Assembly (NCBI RefSeq): GCF_035593345.1
Contig: NZ_CP141606.1
Coordinates: 4,526,001 to 4,590,000, forward strand
DNA from: Lelliottia sp. JS-SCA-14
GTDB taxonomy: Bacteria; Pseudomonadota; Gammaproteobacteria; Enterobacterales; Enterobacteriaceae
Direction: 5' to 3'
DNA length: 64,000 nucleotides
This document shows positions 52,418 to 61,850 of the stretch, one piece after another; positions within the stretch are counted from its first letter, which is position 1, and every line of letters starts with the position of its first letter. Under the pieces are notes generated by a model. It made no database searches. It was given only the letters and a program-made list of their open reading frames with translations, and had not been told where the DNA came from. The position numbers and the translations under genes are program-made.

Positions 52418-54850
52418 TCACTGACCTTTCGCTTCATCCTCAACTGTGACGCGGTGCGGCTGTTCCAGCACCATCGTCTGCGTCTGACTCAGGCTAATGC
52501 CCGCCGCGCGCAGCATTTTGAGGATCTCATACAGCAGGTCGCTGCGCGTTCCGCTGACCATGCGCGGGCTGTTCACGTACCCGGTGACGCTCAGCACAAT
52601 CCCGTTCGGCCCCAGCTCTTTAAAACTGACCGACGGCGCGGGCGCTTCCAGAATGGATTCATGCAGGCTATAGGCCTCCAGCAGCAGATTGCGCACCTGC
52701 TCCGGGTCAATATCCAGCGGGAAGGTCAGCGCGATAGTCGCCACGCCCTGGGCATTACCCATGGTCGCGTTACGCACGTTCTGGGAAATGAGCTGCGAGT
52801 TCGGAACGATAACCGTCGATTTATCACTCAGCTGAATTTCCGTCGCGCGCACGTTGATGCGGCGGATATCGCCCTCGACGCCGCTGATACTCACCAAATC
52901 CCCCACTTTCACCGGACGTTCCGTCAGCAGGATCAGGCCGGAGATAAAGTTCTTCACGATCTCCTGCAGACCAAAACCGATACCGACCGACAGGGCGCTG
53001 ACGATCCACGCCAGACGGTTCCACTCGATGCCGAGCATCGACAGGGTGAGCATGATCAGCAGCACGTAGCCGACGTTGGTGAAGAGCGTCACCAGCGAGG
53101 CGCGCAGCCCTCTGTCCATGGTGGTTTTCGGCAGGAACTCGTGATCCAGCCAGCGGCGCGACGAGCGCAAGATATACCATCCGACCACCAGGCACAGCAC
53201 GGCATTCACCGCATGCGCCGGGATGATGTTCATGCTCTCGAGGCCTTTTCCGCCCCAGATATCGGCGATTTTACTGACCAGCTCCAGCGGTGTGGTGGTG
53301 CCGAAAGTGCCGTTGAGCAGCGCCACCAGGGCCATCAACAGCAGCGTGGTTTTGCCCAAGGCAGAGAACAAGGTCGACGCCAGAGACAGGTGGCGCTCGT
53401 TGACGCTCAGGGTGCTCTGCAGGATTTTCCCGCTCTGGGTGGTTGGCGAGAACACCGCTTCACAAAGATCCACCACGAAGTGGATCAGCAGGTAGAGGCA
53501 GCTGACCACCAGGCCAATCCACAGCAGTTCGAAGGTGACAAAGCGCGCCAGCGGGATATAACCAATTAGTAGCGCGAGCAGAATGACGAACGCCGTCAGG
53601 CTGATCACCAGGTGAATCAGCCCCGCCATGGTCGAACGCGCCTCGGTTTGCTCCCCTTCCGCGCGCATTTTACGCCGCATCCGGTTAACGCGGATCGGCG
53701 CAATCAGGCAGTTCAGCGCCACCAGCAGCGCCGACAGGCCGTTACCGAACAGGGTCGCATCAATGCTCGACCCGACCAGCCCGTTGAGCTGCTCGATAAT
53801 ACCGAAGATGAAAATAGAGGCTGCGAGCAGAATCGGGAACGAGGCGAGGGTTTTCGCCAGCGGATCGGCGATGCCCGGCAGACGCCACGACGGATGGCTG
53901 TTCGAGAGCAGCGCGATACCCAGGCCTGCGATGATCGCCGAGAACCAGGTCAGCTCAACCAGCTGATCGGCAAAATCCATCACCAGGCGGGAGGTGTCCG
54001 GCAGACGCGTGAAGATATAGCAGATCAGCTGCATGCTGATCCCGAGTGTCACCGTGGTGCTGAGCGTGGTGAAACAGGCGAGGAAGCTGCGGCGAAAACG
54101 TCCCTGCGGCAGCCAGCGCGGCAGGATCCAGTTCATCGGCCTGTCCAGCGCTTTGCGCCCGAAGAGACCCATCGCCAGCGCCAGTAAGAGATAAAAACCG
54201 GAGCCGAAGTACCAGTCTTCGTCCCACGCCTGATGCCAGGCGTCGCTCACCTGCGAGCCGAACTCGTCAAACCGCTGCGTGTCTTTTTCGTTAGGTGAGA
54301 TCAGCGGCGACCAGAATTTCTCTCCCAGAATGCTGCCGGTATTGAGGGCGATCTGGGTTTTCAGCGCATCGCGTCGCAGGCCGTAGATTTGGCTGGAGAG
54401 ATTCTGGGCGTTAACGGCGATGGCTTTGACCTGCTCAATCTGGGTGGTCAGCAGCGTTTTGCTGTTATTAAGCTGCTTACGCTGGCCGACCACCTGCGCC
54501 GTTTCCGTGACCGTGCCAGGCGCGGGAGCCGGGCCGAGTACGTCAAGCTGGGCCTGAATCTGCGTCAGCTGCGGGGCAAGCACCACCGCCAGTTTGTTGG
54601 CATCTTCGGCGAGCTTGAGGGCATCGTCATTCAGGGCGGTGAATTTTTTGTCGGTTTTGACCGCAGACACCTGCTGCTTGAGGGTATCCAGGCGTTTTTG
54701 CAGGGCCGGCAACGCCGTGCCGACGTTGACCTTGACGGGCTGCTCTGCCTCGGTTTGCGAGGGGGCGTCCTCTGCCTGCGAGAGAAAAGGCATCATCATC
54801 AGGCACGACAACAATGCCAGGAGCAGCGGCATTCTGAACATTTTTTGCAT
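52418..54850 (-). CDS. DUF3772 mechanosensitive channel, MscS superfamily
   Basis: 810 residues from ATG 54850 (MQKMFRMPLLLALLSC); an upstream ATG at 54880 lacks a ribosome site. It has a signal peptide ending SQA, then a periplasmic coiled-coil-like DUF3772 region (~residues 50-190) rich in Gln, Leu and Lys. About ten membrane helices follow, and the MscS pore and beta domain lie near residues 590-740 (GFGLQEIVKNFISGLILLTERPVKVGD is the hallmark). It is probably an osmotic safety valve of the MscM/MscK type; not mscM or mscK themselves, which are longer. The C terminus is VEDEAKGQ. Confidence 0.88.
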   Translation of the reverse strand: MQKMFRMPLLLALLSCLMMMPFLSQAEDAPSQTEAEQPVKVNVGTALPALQKRLDTLKQQVSAVKTDKKFTALNDDALKLAEDANKLAVVLAPQLTQIQAQLDVLGPAPAPGTVTETAQVVGQRKQLNNSKTLLTTQIEQVKAIAVNAQNLSSQIYGLRRDALKTQIALNTGSILGEKFWSPLISPNEKDTQRFDEFGSQVSDAWHQAWDEDWYFGSGFYLLLALAMGLFGRKALDRPMNWILPRWLPQGRFRRSFLACFTTLSTTVTLGISMQLICYIFTRLPDTSRLVMDFADQLVELTWFSAIIAGLGIALLSNSHPSWRLPGIADPLAKTLASFPILLAASIFIFGIIEQLNGLVGSSIDATLFGNGLSALLVALNCLIAPIRVNRMRRKMRAEGEQTEARSTMAGLIHLVISLTAFVILLALLIGYIPLARFVTFELLWIGLVVSCLYLLIHFVVDLCEAVFSPTTQSGKILQSTLSVNERHLSLASTLFSALGKTTLLLMALVALLNGTFGTTTPLELVSKIADIWGGKGLESMNIIPAHAVNAVLCLVVGWYILRSSRRWLDHEFLPKTTMDRGLRASLVTLFTNVGYVLLIMLTLSMLGIEWNRLAWIVSALSVGIGFGLQEIVKNFISGLILLTERPVKVGDLVSISGVEGDIRRINVRATEIQLSDKSTVIVPNSQLISQNVRNATMGNAQGVATIALTFPLDIDPEQVRNLLLEAYSLHESILEAPAPSVSFKELGPNGIVLSVTGYVNSPRMVSGTRSDLLYEILKMLRAAGISLSQTQTMVLEQPHRVTVEDEAKGQ

Positions 54851-55194
54851 AGTTTGGTGAGATCCGCGAATTCGAAACATTAACGACCAACGACTGACCC
54901 TAAGGATACCTGCTAATCGCAGGAAGAGTAGAGGGAAAGTCCCATTCTCATAAAGACGCGCTTCTGCCCGGCCTGAAATTAACCGAAGAATATAGCGCCA
55001 GAAGGTATATTTTTAGACCTCAGAAGAGCCCGTGATGAATACAGGAATATATCTTTTTACGCTAAGCTGAGCGCGCTCTAGGATTTACCATTAATAGAAA
55101 GATATTCAGACGGGAAGGAATTTTAAATAAATAGCAAATCCTATTCATTCCTCATGGATAAGATTTGGTATTTATAAACTCAAAGGAAAAGAGT
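54851..55194. other. Intergenic region between the channel gene and the fimbrial locus
   Basis: 344 bases without a gene, AT-rich toward the right. It contains a small stem (CCTGC..GCAGG) near 54910. It must carry the promoters of the divergent channel gene and of the plus-strand pilin unit; no inverted repeats of an invertible switch are seen. Confidence 0.5.
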
Positions 55195-55746
55195 ATGAAA
55201 AAATTCAGCACAAATATGGCACTGGCTTCACTGGTCACCCTGATACTGGCGCCAGGAATGGCAAATGCCGCCACCGACAGCTCGTTGTCACTGGATATAT
55301 CGGGTGCGCTTGTTTCCAGTGAAAAATGCACGGTCAACATCAAACCCTCCCTCGATCTTGGTGAAGTTATCGATACCGATATCAAAACCAGCGATCAGGC
55401 ACCGCAGGCCATGACGGGCGCGACGACCCTCTCATTTGAAAACTGTGCGTCAGCGGAAAGCGTACTTTCTGTGAGCCTCCAGGGATCGGCGGATGCGACG
55501 GATGCCTCTCTGTTAACCAATACCTCGCAATCCGGTGCCGCATCCAATGTCGGCGTTGGCGTCTGGACTTTCCCTGACTTTAAACAACTCACCGTCGGGG
55601 GTGAAGCAAGTACGTTCGCGAAACCTGCCGGGGTTACAAACTTGGGCATTAACTTAATTGTCGCGCTGGCGAAAACCGATGGCGCAAAAACAATTGAACC
55701 AGGTCTGGTGACCTCTTCTGCACAATTCAAAATCGACTATCTGTAA
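55195..55746 (+). CDS. Fimbrial subunit (plus-strand pilin 1)
   Basis: 183 residues. Signal peptide MKKFSTNMALASLVTLILAPGMANA, then ATDSSLSLDISGALVSSEKC. The two cysteines (EKCTVN and FENCAS) form the usual pilin disulfide. The C-terminal donor strand region ends FKIDYL, a type-1-like pattern with alternating hydrophobics. AAAGGAAAAGAGT precedes the ATG. It is transcribed toward the second pilin gene (70 bp on) and against the chaperone-usher operon. Confidence 0.85.
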   Translation: MKKFSTNMALASLVTLILAPGMANAATDSSLSLDISGALVSSEKCTVNIKPSLDLGEVIDTDIKTSDQAPQAMTGATTLSFENCASAESVLSVSLQGSADATDASLLTNTSQSGAASNVGVGVWTFPDFKQLTVGGEASTFAKPAGVTNLGINLIVALAKTDGAKTIEPGLVTSSAQFKIDYL

Positions 55747-55816
55747 TTTCTATTTAGCGTGAAGAGATCGCCACATTGATCTGTTCGCCTGTATCGATTT
55801 CATCAAGGCCATTATT

Positions 55817-56374
55817 ATGAATAAAAAACTTCTCTGTTTTGCGTTGACTGCCGTAGCCCTGGGTTGTGCAGGAACGGTTAATGCGAGTGACACGCTGGGG
55901 ACATACAATATGGACGTCACCGCAAAGGTGATCTCCGCCAGTGATTGCGTCATTTCGGCCCCGCCAAGCTTATCTTTTGACAACATCTCAGGCCCGGATG
56001 AGATCCGCCGCGCGGAAGACGGCCCTCGGCATGCTCAGCTGTATATGATTGATATCGTGGGTTGTCATCAGGGTCTGCATGTTTCCGCCACCGTGCTGGG
56101 TGCCGCCGATGCCGTCAATGGCAAACTGCTCAGCACCCAATCGGCCGCTGCGGGTGCCGCGCAAAACGTGGCGATTGGTTTCTACGAGCAAGTGGGAATT
56201 GACCAGCATCCGCTGGTACCTATTAACTCCGGGACAACGACCTCACGCAATATTAACGAGATGGGCGAAGCACACATCGCGATTCAGACGGATGTTGTGC
56301 TGTCTGATAATACCAAACCTGCAACCGCAGGGACGATTGCAGCGAATGCCAACGTCCAGATTAACTTCCTGTAA
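55817..56374 (+). CDS. Fimbrial subunit (plus-strand pilin 2)
   Basis: 185 residues. Signal peptide MNKKLLCFALTAVALGCAGTVNA, then SDTLGTYNMDVTAKVISASDC. Disulfide pair likely in SASDCVIS and IVGCHQG. The GAAQNVAIGFYEQ segment and ending NVQINFL fit chaperone-usher pilins. The amino acid sequence is only distantly similar to pilin 1. It is followed by a bidirectional terminator. Confidence 0.82.
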   Translation: MNKKLLCFALTAVALGCAGTVNASDTLGTYNMDVTAKVISASDCVISAPPSLSFDNISGPDEIRRAEDGPRHAQLYMIDIVGCHQGLHVSATVLGAADAVNGKLLSTQSAAAGAAQNVAIGFYEQVGIDQHPLVPINSGTTTSRNINEMGEAHIAIQTDVVLSDNTKPATAGTIAANANVQINFL

Positions 56375-56396
56375 GTTGATTCTCACGTTGTGAGTG

Positions 56397-56427
56397 AAAA
56401 GCCCGAAGAGACTTCGGGCTTTATTTC
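56397..56427. terminator. Bidirectional intrinsic terminator between convergent pilin genes
   Basis: AAAAGCCCGAAG-AGA-CTTCGGGCTTTATTT: 8-bp GC stem with A and T runs on both sides, 22 bp after the plus-strand pilin 2 stop and 41 bp from the minus-strand pilin stop. Confidence 0.85.
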
Positions 56428-56467
56428 CCGTTTTAAATTCCACAAAACGGGTGGTTGTCGCTATGGA

Positions 56468-57001
56468 TTACAGACGTTCAATCTGGACCGTGAGATCGCC
56501 GTTCACATTCCCCTCGGTAGGTCTTTGTTCCGTTCCTTTGAGAGACACGACCTGCAGGGTAATACGTTCTATATCCAGCGCCGATACAGTTTTCCTGATA
56601 TCCAGGAATTTACCGTGCATATCAAATATGCCAATCCCTACGCCTTGCGCGGCGAGAGATGACGTATCGGTATTGGCTAACACCGACCCTTCACCGGCAT
56701 CTGGCGTACCCACAAAACGATAAGCCATGCGATTCGCTGCCACTAATGCATAACACTCGCTGCTACCTGAAACATGCAGGTTAATTGGATTCTTCGGAAT
56801 GGTATTTCCCCCCTGCCATGGCAGCGCATCCAGATCGATAGTATCTAATGCGATGGTCTGTGGGTTCATAATCACTTCGCAACCCGTCGGTCCACTGGTG
56901 GCATTCCCGGTAATCGACAGCGTGGCGGAAACATCTTCGGCCTGCGCGGCAAAGCCTGTCATCACTGATGACAGGATTAATGCAGAGTAGATAATTTTCA
57001 T
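56468..57001 (-). CDS. Fimbrial subunit (minus-strand pilin 2)
   Basis: 177 residues. Signal peptide MKIIYSALILSSVMTGFAAQA, then EDVSATLSITGNATSGPTGC. Cysteine pair GPTGCEV and SSECYAL. VGTPDAGEGSVLANTD and the end LTVQIERL match the neighbouring pilin (57069-57611), so the two arose by duplication. It is the last gene of the minus-strand fimbrial operon. Confidence 0.85.
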   Translation of the reverse strand: MKIIYSALILSSVMTGFAAQAEDVSATLSITGNATSGPTGCEVIMNPQTIALDTIDLDALPWQGGNTIPKNPINLHVSGSSECYALVAANRMAYRFVGTPDAGEGSVLANTDTSSLAAQGVGIGIFDMHGKFLDIRKTVSALDIERITLQVVSLKGTEQRPTEGNVNGDLTVQIERL

Positions 57002-57068
57002 GGTGTTCTCGGTTATTAATCAACAACGCAGAATAGAATTCCCCCTCGATTTCACGAGGAGGGATTTA

Positions 57069-57611
57069 TTACAGACGTTCGATCTGAATCGTCAGAGAAC
57101 CCTGTACAGCACCCGCGTTCGCTGCCTGGCCTGCCAGTTTTACCATCCCCAGACCTAAATGAGCGGCACCCGTCGTCGCCGTCATTGTATCTTTGTTGAT
57201 GAGCAGATTCTGGCCTGCGTTGTCATACAGCGCGATGCCGATACCGCTTGCTGCGCCTTCGCCCGTCGCCGTGTTTGCCAGGACGCTGCCCATTGAGCTG
57301 TCTGCCGTGCCGAGGAATTTGTAGGCGATTTTGCCCTGAGAAACCAGGTCTGCGCACTGCTCATCGCCATTGACGGTCAGGTCTACGGTATTCATCGGCG
57401 TCGTAGAAGTGCCCTGAGTCACCAGGGTGGAAATGTCTGCTTGCAGGTCCACAGAAGACTGACCGAGGTTAACGGTGCAAGGTGACAGAGTCGGGGTCAC
57501 CGTACCAGAAATGGTCAGGTTTGCTGAGATGTCATCAGGGTTGGTAGAAGCCTGAGCTGCGCCCATCACAAACAATGCGGAGACGGCCAGTCCTAAAATT
57601 GACTTTTTCAT
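57069..57611 (-). CDS. Fimbrial major subunit candidate (minus-strand pilin 1)
   Basis: 180 residues. Signal peptide MKKSILGLAVSALFVMGAAQA, then STNPDDISANLTISGTVTP. Cysteines in LSPCTVNL and DEQCADL. FLGTADSSMGSVLANT and C-terminal LTIQIERL parallel the next gene. A good ribosome site (AAGGAT) and Gly/Thr/Ala-rich composition suggest the abundant shaft pilin. It lies 86 bp downstream of the adhesin-like gene. Confidence 0.85.
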   Translation of the reverse strand: MKKSILGLAVSALFVMGAAQASTNPDDISANLTISGTVTPTLSPCTVNLGQSSVDLQADISTLVTQGTSTTPMNTVDLTVNGDEQCADLVSQGKIAYKFLGTADSSMGSVLANTATGEGAASGIGIALYDNAGQNLLINKDTMTATTGAAHLGLGMVKLAGQAANAGAVQGSLTIQIERL

Positions 57612-57697
57612 AAATAATATCCTTATAGTGTTGTATCTGAATAAAATAGGCGAAGCCTTCTCATTTCAGAATGAAAAAAGAAACCTTCCCTATTTCG

Positions 57698-58672
57698 TTA
57701 TAAATAATTAATTCTCAGCGTAATTTGGGCTTTCACTTTTCCTTCACTGACGGGTTGATCCGTTTTTGCATAGCGAACCGACAGCGGGACCGGGATATTC
57801 ATCTGCTGCACGGGCAATGCCATATCGATGGGCTGGAACGGCGTCATCACGCTGCCGTTATAGAGCATTTCGATGCCCACGCCGGAGGCCGGGTTTTCGG
57901 GTGCGACATTTTTAAAGACGGTGACGTTTTGTGGCTCGGTAGCACCTTCGATATTGATGCTGGCCCGGGTGGTGTTCATGCACTGCAGATTCACGCCGAC
58001 CGGATAATTTTGTTTTGCCGCGCTGCTGGCCAGATCCTTCACATTAATCGGCGGTAATTCGATTTGCGGCTGATCGACCAGAATTTCACAGTGGGCTCTG
58101 GCGGCTAGCACCGTCATCGCCAGGTTCACCACCAGAGAATTGTCATTCAGCGAGACCAGGGACGGCAGGCGAATGGTCATCGTGCCGCCCTGAATAATGC
58201 CGGTCTTGATCGCTTCAATGCGCAATTTAATATCATCGGTGCTGATCGACTGCGTCGGGACCTCCGAAAAAGGGGTGTTAAAAGGTAATACCCACTCTTT
58301 TTTTGCCCTCCCCGGCTGGTCATAGATAACCGTAATTCTTACACCGACGCCCGGCAGCGAAGTGCTGTAAATATGATCCCCGCTTTGCGCCGTGCTCATT
58401 CTGCCGTTCAGGATGCGCTGTACCTCACCCTGGCACGCCGGAGCGATCGCATGATGCGACCCGGTCAGCTGCGCGAGAGTTTTCTCGTTCACCGACAAAA
58501 CTGTGCCCACCGGCGCGGCGCCCGCTTTGTCCGGCAATTGAACGGTTAACGGTATCGTCAGATTTAACGGCGCCTGACGCTCCTGGATCGGGCAGTCATG
58601 CGCGCGGGCGGTTAACGCAACGGCGCTTAACATCATGACGGTGGCGATTCGCCAGCAGGAAAAAGGTTTCAT
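57698..58672 (-). CDS. Two-domain fimbrial adhesin-like protein
   Basis: 324 residues. Signal peptide ends near TARA (residue 24) before HDCPIQERQAPLNLTIPL. An N-terminal domain of about 170 residues, with the disulfide candidates DCPI and APACQG, is followed by a pilin-like C-terminal domain containing ARAHCEIL and NLQCMNT, and ending ITLRINYL. This layout is that of tip adhesins (lectin domain plus pilin domain). The receptor is unknown. Position after the usher supports tip function. Confidence 0.78.
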   Translation of the reverse strand: MKPFSCWRIATVMMLSAVALTARAHDCPIQERQAPLNLTIPLTVQLPDKAGAAPVGTVLSVNEKTLAQLTGSHHAIAPACQGEVQRILNGRMSTAQSGDHIYSTSLPGVGVRITVIYDQPGRAKKEWVLPFNTPFSEVPTQSISTDDIKLRIEAIKTGIIQGGTMTIRLPSLVSLNDNSLVVNLAMTVLAARAHCEILVDQPQIELPPINVKDLASSAAKQNYPVGVNLQCMNTTRASINIEGATEPQNVTVFKNVAPENPASGVGIEMLYNGSVMTPFQPIDMALPVQQMNIPVPLSVRYAKTDQPVSEGKVKAQITLRINYL

Positions 58673-58682
58673 CGGGCGCTCC

Positions 58683-61133
58683 TCAGTGGCATTCGACGTT
58701 CAGGATGGCGATAGCCAGCTTCACCGACGCTTTTGTCGGGATGGCGAATGGCGCGGAGCACTGCTGTTTATCGCCCCAGCTGAAATTCACCGTGCCGCTG
58801 TCAGGGGCGGAGTTGAGGTAGGCCTGGCCCTGATCCCCGACGTACCAGGTATCGTCATTGCCCTCAATTCTTGCCCGCGCACCGAAGGGCAACGGCTGGC
58901 CTTTGTAGCTCACGTTCATCACCACTTTGCGTCCGCCGATCGCTTTGAAGCGGGCCAGCACAATGGCGTCTTTCGTCGGGATCACCTCAGAGGAGGTGCT
59001 GACAAAATCGACCTCTTTATTGCTCTGCGGATCGACCGTCATGGTGTTGCGGTGATAGGACTGGAGATCGGGCACGATGGCAAAGCCCCGGGAGTCAGTG
59101 CGAATATTCTGGTTGCTGCCCAGCTCGACATTCTCCGCACCAGGGATCGCCACCAGCGCCTGGCTACCGCTGGAGAAACGTCCCAGCGTGATACCGTCTT
59201 TGTGCGCGAGTAAGTTCCCGGAGGCGTTCCAGGAAAGGTACTGGTTGCGGTCGGCGTTATAGGTCACGTTGAATTCGCCGCGGTTGCCCTGGTAATCAAT
59301 TCCTGCGGAGCCGCTTTGAGTGTCGCTTTGCCCGTTCTGCGACGCGTAAGAGACCTGGGTATTCCAGCTCAGATCCTGCCCTTCCCCCATGTGACCCGAC
59401 ACGCCGACCTGGTTTGTCAGATCGCCTTTCAGGCCCGTGGTGGCGCTGTAGTTGACCATCGGCTGCGTGGCCGGGAACAGATTCCCGAGCGGAACAGACA
59501 ACGTGAGCGCCAGCTGTTTATCCCAGTCGGACATCCCTTCGCTACGGGTCATACTCCACGCGAGTGAAAAACTGACGCGTTGCCACGAGCCGTTCCAGCC
59601 GAGCTGCCAGGAGCGCGAGACCGAGCTGTCCTGATTCGCCGTGCGGGACAGGGTGGCAAAGAAGCTGTGTTCGTCCGTCAGGGTCTGATTGAGGGTCAGG
59701 TTGTATTCGCGTTTTAACCGCGAGTCTTCGAACAGCGTTTCTGAATCGGCCCAGTCACTGAAAGACAAATAGTTGCGGCGGTAATAGCGGTTATCCAGCT
59801 GGATCTGCGTCCCGGTTTCCGGGATGCCGTTGCGGTAGGTCAGACGCAGCATATCGCCTTTATACTCGGGCGAATTGCAGCGCTGCCCCTGGCTTTCAGT
59901 GACATCAATGGCGATGCCGCCCGCACGCTTCAGGTCAAAACCTGCGCCCAGGCTCGCCGCCTTATATTTTTCCTGATACTGGATACCGCCGTAGGTGGTG
60001 ATATCCAGCGGCAGCCCCCAGGAGATCGCCGCCTGCAGTATTTCCGGGGTCTCTTCCACGCTGTTGCTGTTCGTCACATAGCGCCCCGCCGCCAGGCTGT
60101 ATTTCAACTGATGCGCGCGTAAAAGTTGCGGAACGTTCGAGTAAGAGACGGTGCTGTGCGTTTCTGAACCGTCGGCTTCGGTAACGGTGACATCCAGCTT
60201 GCCGCCGTTTGAAACGGAAGACAGATCCTGGATAACGAACGGGCCTGGCGGAACCGAGCGCTGATAAATGATGTAGCCATTGCTGCGTACGGTGACCTGG
60301 GCGTTACTCTTCGCAATCCCGCGAATGAGGGGCGCAAATCCCGTTAACTGGTCAGGCTGCATATCGTCATCGGAATTAAGCTGGACCCCGCGCACCACCA
60401 GGCTGTCAAAAATATCGCCCGGTGTGCTGGCGTCGCCCAGGGTCAGCTCCCCTTTCAGGGAGCGGACGGCAGTTTCCACATAATTTGAGAGCGTCTTCCA
60501 GCCGTCGTCATTGCTGAGCGTGGCGTTATTACGATAGCGCCAGCGGCCAAGGTTAAAGCCGTTGGTCAGATTGGCAAATACCGTGTCCTGAGTGTCGCTG
60601 GTGCGATGAAGATATTGCTGCCCGGAAAGCTGGTACATGCTGATGATGGCGGGCACACCGTCGTCCCACTCCTCTTCCGGCACGCCGGTCAGCGATTCAT
60701 CGCGCATCACGGTTTGCGGGAGAGAAATATCCAGCGTCAGTTTTGAAAAATCAAAATCAGCCTTCGTACCGGGAAGCTGCTCTTGCATGTCAGTGCAGGC
60801 ATTTTTCACGCTATTATCCTCAGCATTCGAAGCGACCTTTTTCAAATCCACGCCGAGTTTCTGATAGGTCTGAAAAGAGAGACAGGGAACGAGTTCCTTT
60901 TTGTCATTCAGTTCAAACCTGACATCTGAAACCAGGGATGGCTTTCCGTTGACCTTAATCCGGACGCGATAAGTCCCCGCCGGCTGAACGCCCTGGCTGA
61001 GGAGACTGGTGTCATTAATCACTGTATTGCCGTTTGCCGACTGTAATAAGCCGGGGTCGAAATATTCCCCGGCAAACACTGTTTTCGAAAGCATCACAGA
61101 AACAGCCAGGCACAACTTACTGATACAGCGCAT
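58683..61133 (-). CDS. Outer-membrane fimbrial usher (FimD/PapC family)
   Basis: 816 residues. Signal peptide MRCISKLCLAVSVMLSKTVFA, then EYFDPGLLQ (N-terminal domain). Pore and plug regions follow, with FAPLIRGIAKSNAQVTVRSNG and GYIIYQRSVPPGPFVIQDL as usher hallmarks. The C-terminal domain carries the paired Cys in QQCSAPF and NVECH, and LPFGARARIEGND. It folds into the beta-barrel assembly and secretion platform for the pilins. It lies 9 nt downstream of the chaperone gene. Confidence 0.93.
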   Translation of the reverse strand: MRCISKLCLAVSVMLSKTVFAGEYFDPGLLQSANGNTVINDTSLLSQGVQPAGTYRVRIKVNGKPSLVSDVRFELNDKKELVPCLSFQTYQKLGVDLKKVASNAEDNSVKNACTDMQEQLPGTKADFDFSKLTLDISLPQTVMRDESLTGVPEEEWDDGVPAIISMYQLSGQQYLHRTSDTQDTVFANLTNGFNLGRWRYRNNATLSNDDGWKTLSNYVETAVRSLKGELTLGDASTPGDIFDSLVVRGVQLNSDDDMQPDQLTGFAPLIRGIAKSNAQVTVRSNGYIIYQRSVPPGPFVIQDLSSVSNGGKLDVTVTEADGSETHSTVSYSNVPQLLRAHQLKYSLAAGRYVTNSNSVEETPEILQAAISWGLPLDITTYGGIQYQEKYKAASLGAGFDLKRAGGIAIDVTESQGQRCNSPEYKGDMLRLTYRNGIPETGTQIQLDNRYYRRNYLSFSDWADSETLFEDSRLKREYNLTLNQTLTDEHSFFATLSRTANQDSSVSRSWQLGWNGSWQRVSFSLAWSMTRSEGMSDWDKQLALTLSVPLGNLFPATQPMVNYSATTGLKGDLTNQVGVSGHMGEGQDLSWNTQVSYASQNGQSDTQSGSAGIDYQGNRGEFNVTYNADRNQYLSWNASGNLLAHKDGITLGRFSSGSQALVAIPGAENVELGSNQNIRTDSRGFAIVPDLQSYHRNTMTVDPQSNKEVDFVSTSSEVIPTKDAIVLARFKAIGGRKVVMNVSYKGQPLPFGARARIEGNDDTWYVGDQGQAYLNSAPDSGTVNFSWGDKQQCSAPFAIPTKASVKLAIAILNVECH

Positions 61134-61142
61134 GACGTCCTG

Positions 61143-61850
61143 TTAGTTCATTTTCTGGGTAAAGGTTTTAGACGTTGTGCCGAAATCATTTATGGCTTCC
61201 CACTCCACGGCTGAGCCACTGGCAGGGGCATGTTTAAGCTGATAGGTTTTATCCGCAAAAGGGGCAATGACGGTATTATTGTCGACCACCGAAACCGGAA
61301 TGGTTTCTTTATCGATTGAGATTTTGCTCAACACCAGATTGAACGGGGAGGCATTTTTTACCACCACCGTTTTACCGGATGCGCTCCAGCTCAGGTTTTT
61401 CACCGCCTCACCCGGATCGCCTTTTAAACCCGCCGGGCGGAAAAAGAATTTAATCCGGTTATTGATCGCCAGCACCATGCGGTTTTCAACTTTTGATTCT
61501 TGTTCATTCAGGCCGGGCACGCCTTTCACGTCAAGCCACAAAAGACTTTCGCGATCGGCAGGCAGGCCGCTGCCTAAATAGACGACACGAATCACGTTGT
61601 CGCTTTTCGGGGCCAGCCTGAACAGCGGCGGTGTGACCACGAACGGTAATTTTTTGATCTGAGAACTGTCACCTGCATCAAGCCAGGACTGAACCAGATA
61701 GGCCCGATTTTCATTGCTGTGAATAGTGACCGTCGCATCGCCCTCTTTTTCACTGTAAATCAGGCGGTCGGCGTTAAGGGTCAGGGCGCTGTGTGCAGTG
61801 CCTGATAATGTTATTAAAGCTAAAAAAGCGGCAATGCCGGACTTATTCAT
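61143..61850 (-). CDS. Periplasmic fimbrial chaperone (PapD/FimC family)
   Basis: 235 residues. Signal peptide MNKSGIAAFLALITLSGTAHS, then ALTLNADRLIYSEKEGDATVTIHSNENRAYLVQSW (residues split by two Ig domains). The G1-strand region LPFVVTPPLFRLAPKSDNVIRVVY and NRIKFFFRP are chaperone hallmarks, including the Arg and Lys of the cleft. It caps pilins by donor strand complementation and is the first gene of the chaperone-usher-adhesin-pilin-pilin operon. Confidence 0.93.
   Translation of the reverse strand: MNKSGIAAFLALITLSGTAHSALTLNADRLIYSEKEGDATVTIHSNENRAYLVQSWLDAGDSSQIKKLPFVVTPPLFRLAPKSDNVIRVVYLGSGLPADRESLLWLDVKGVPGLNEQESKVENRMVLAINNRIKFFFRPAGLKGDPGEAVKNLSWSASGKTVVVKNASPFNLVLSKISIDKETIPVSVVDNNTVIAPFADKTYQLKHAPASGSAVEWEAINDFGTTSKTFTQKMN

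Noticed and set aside
52364..53569. 401-residue plus-strand ORF
   Set aside because: Antisense to the DUF3772 channel gene; low-complexity Gln/His/Arg pattern typical of a shadow.
54851..54880. Longer N terminus for the DUF3772 channel (ATG 54880)
   Set aside because: No ribosome site, and it would put ten polar residues ahead of a normal signal peptide.
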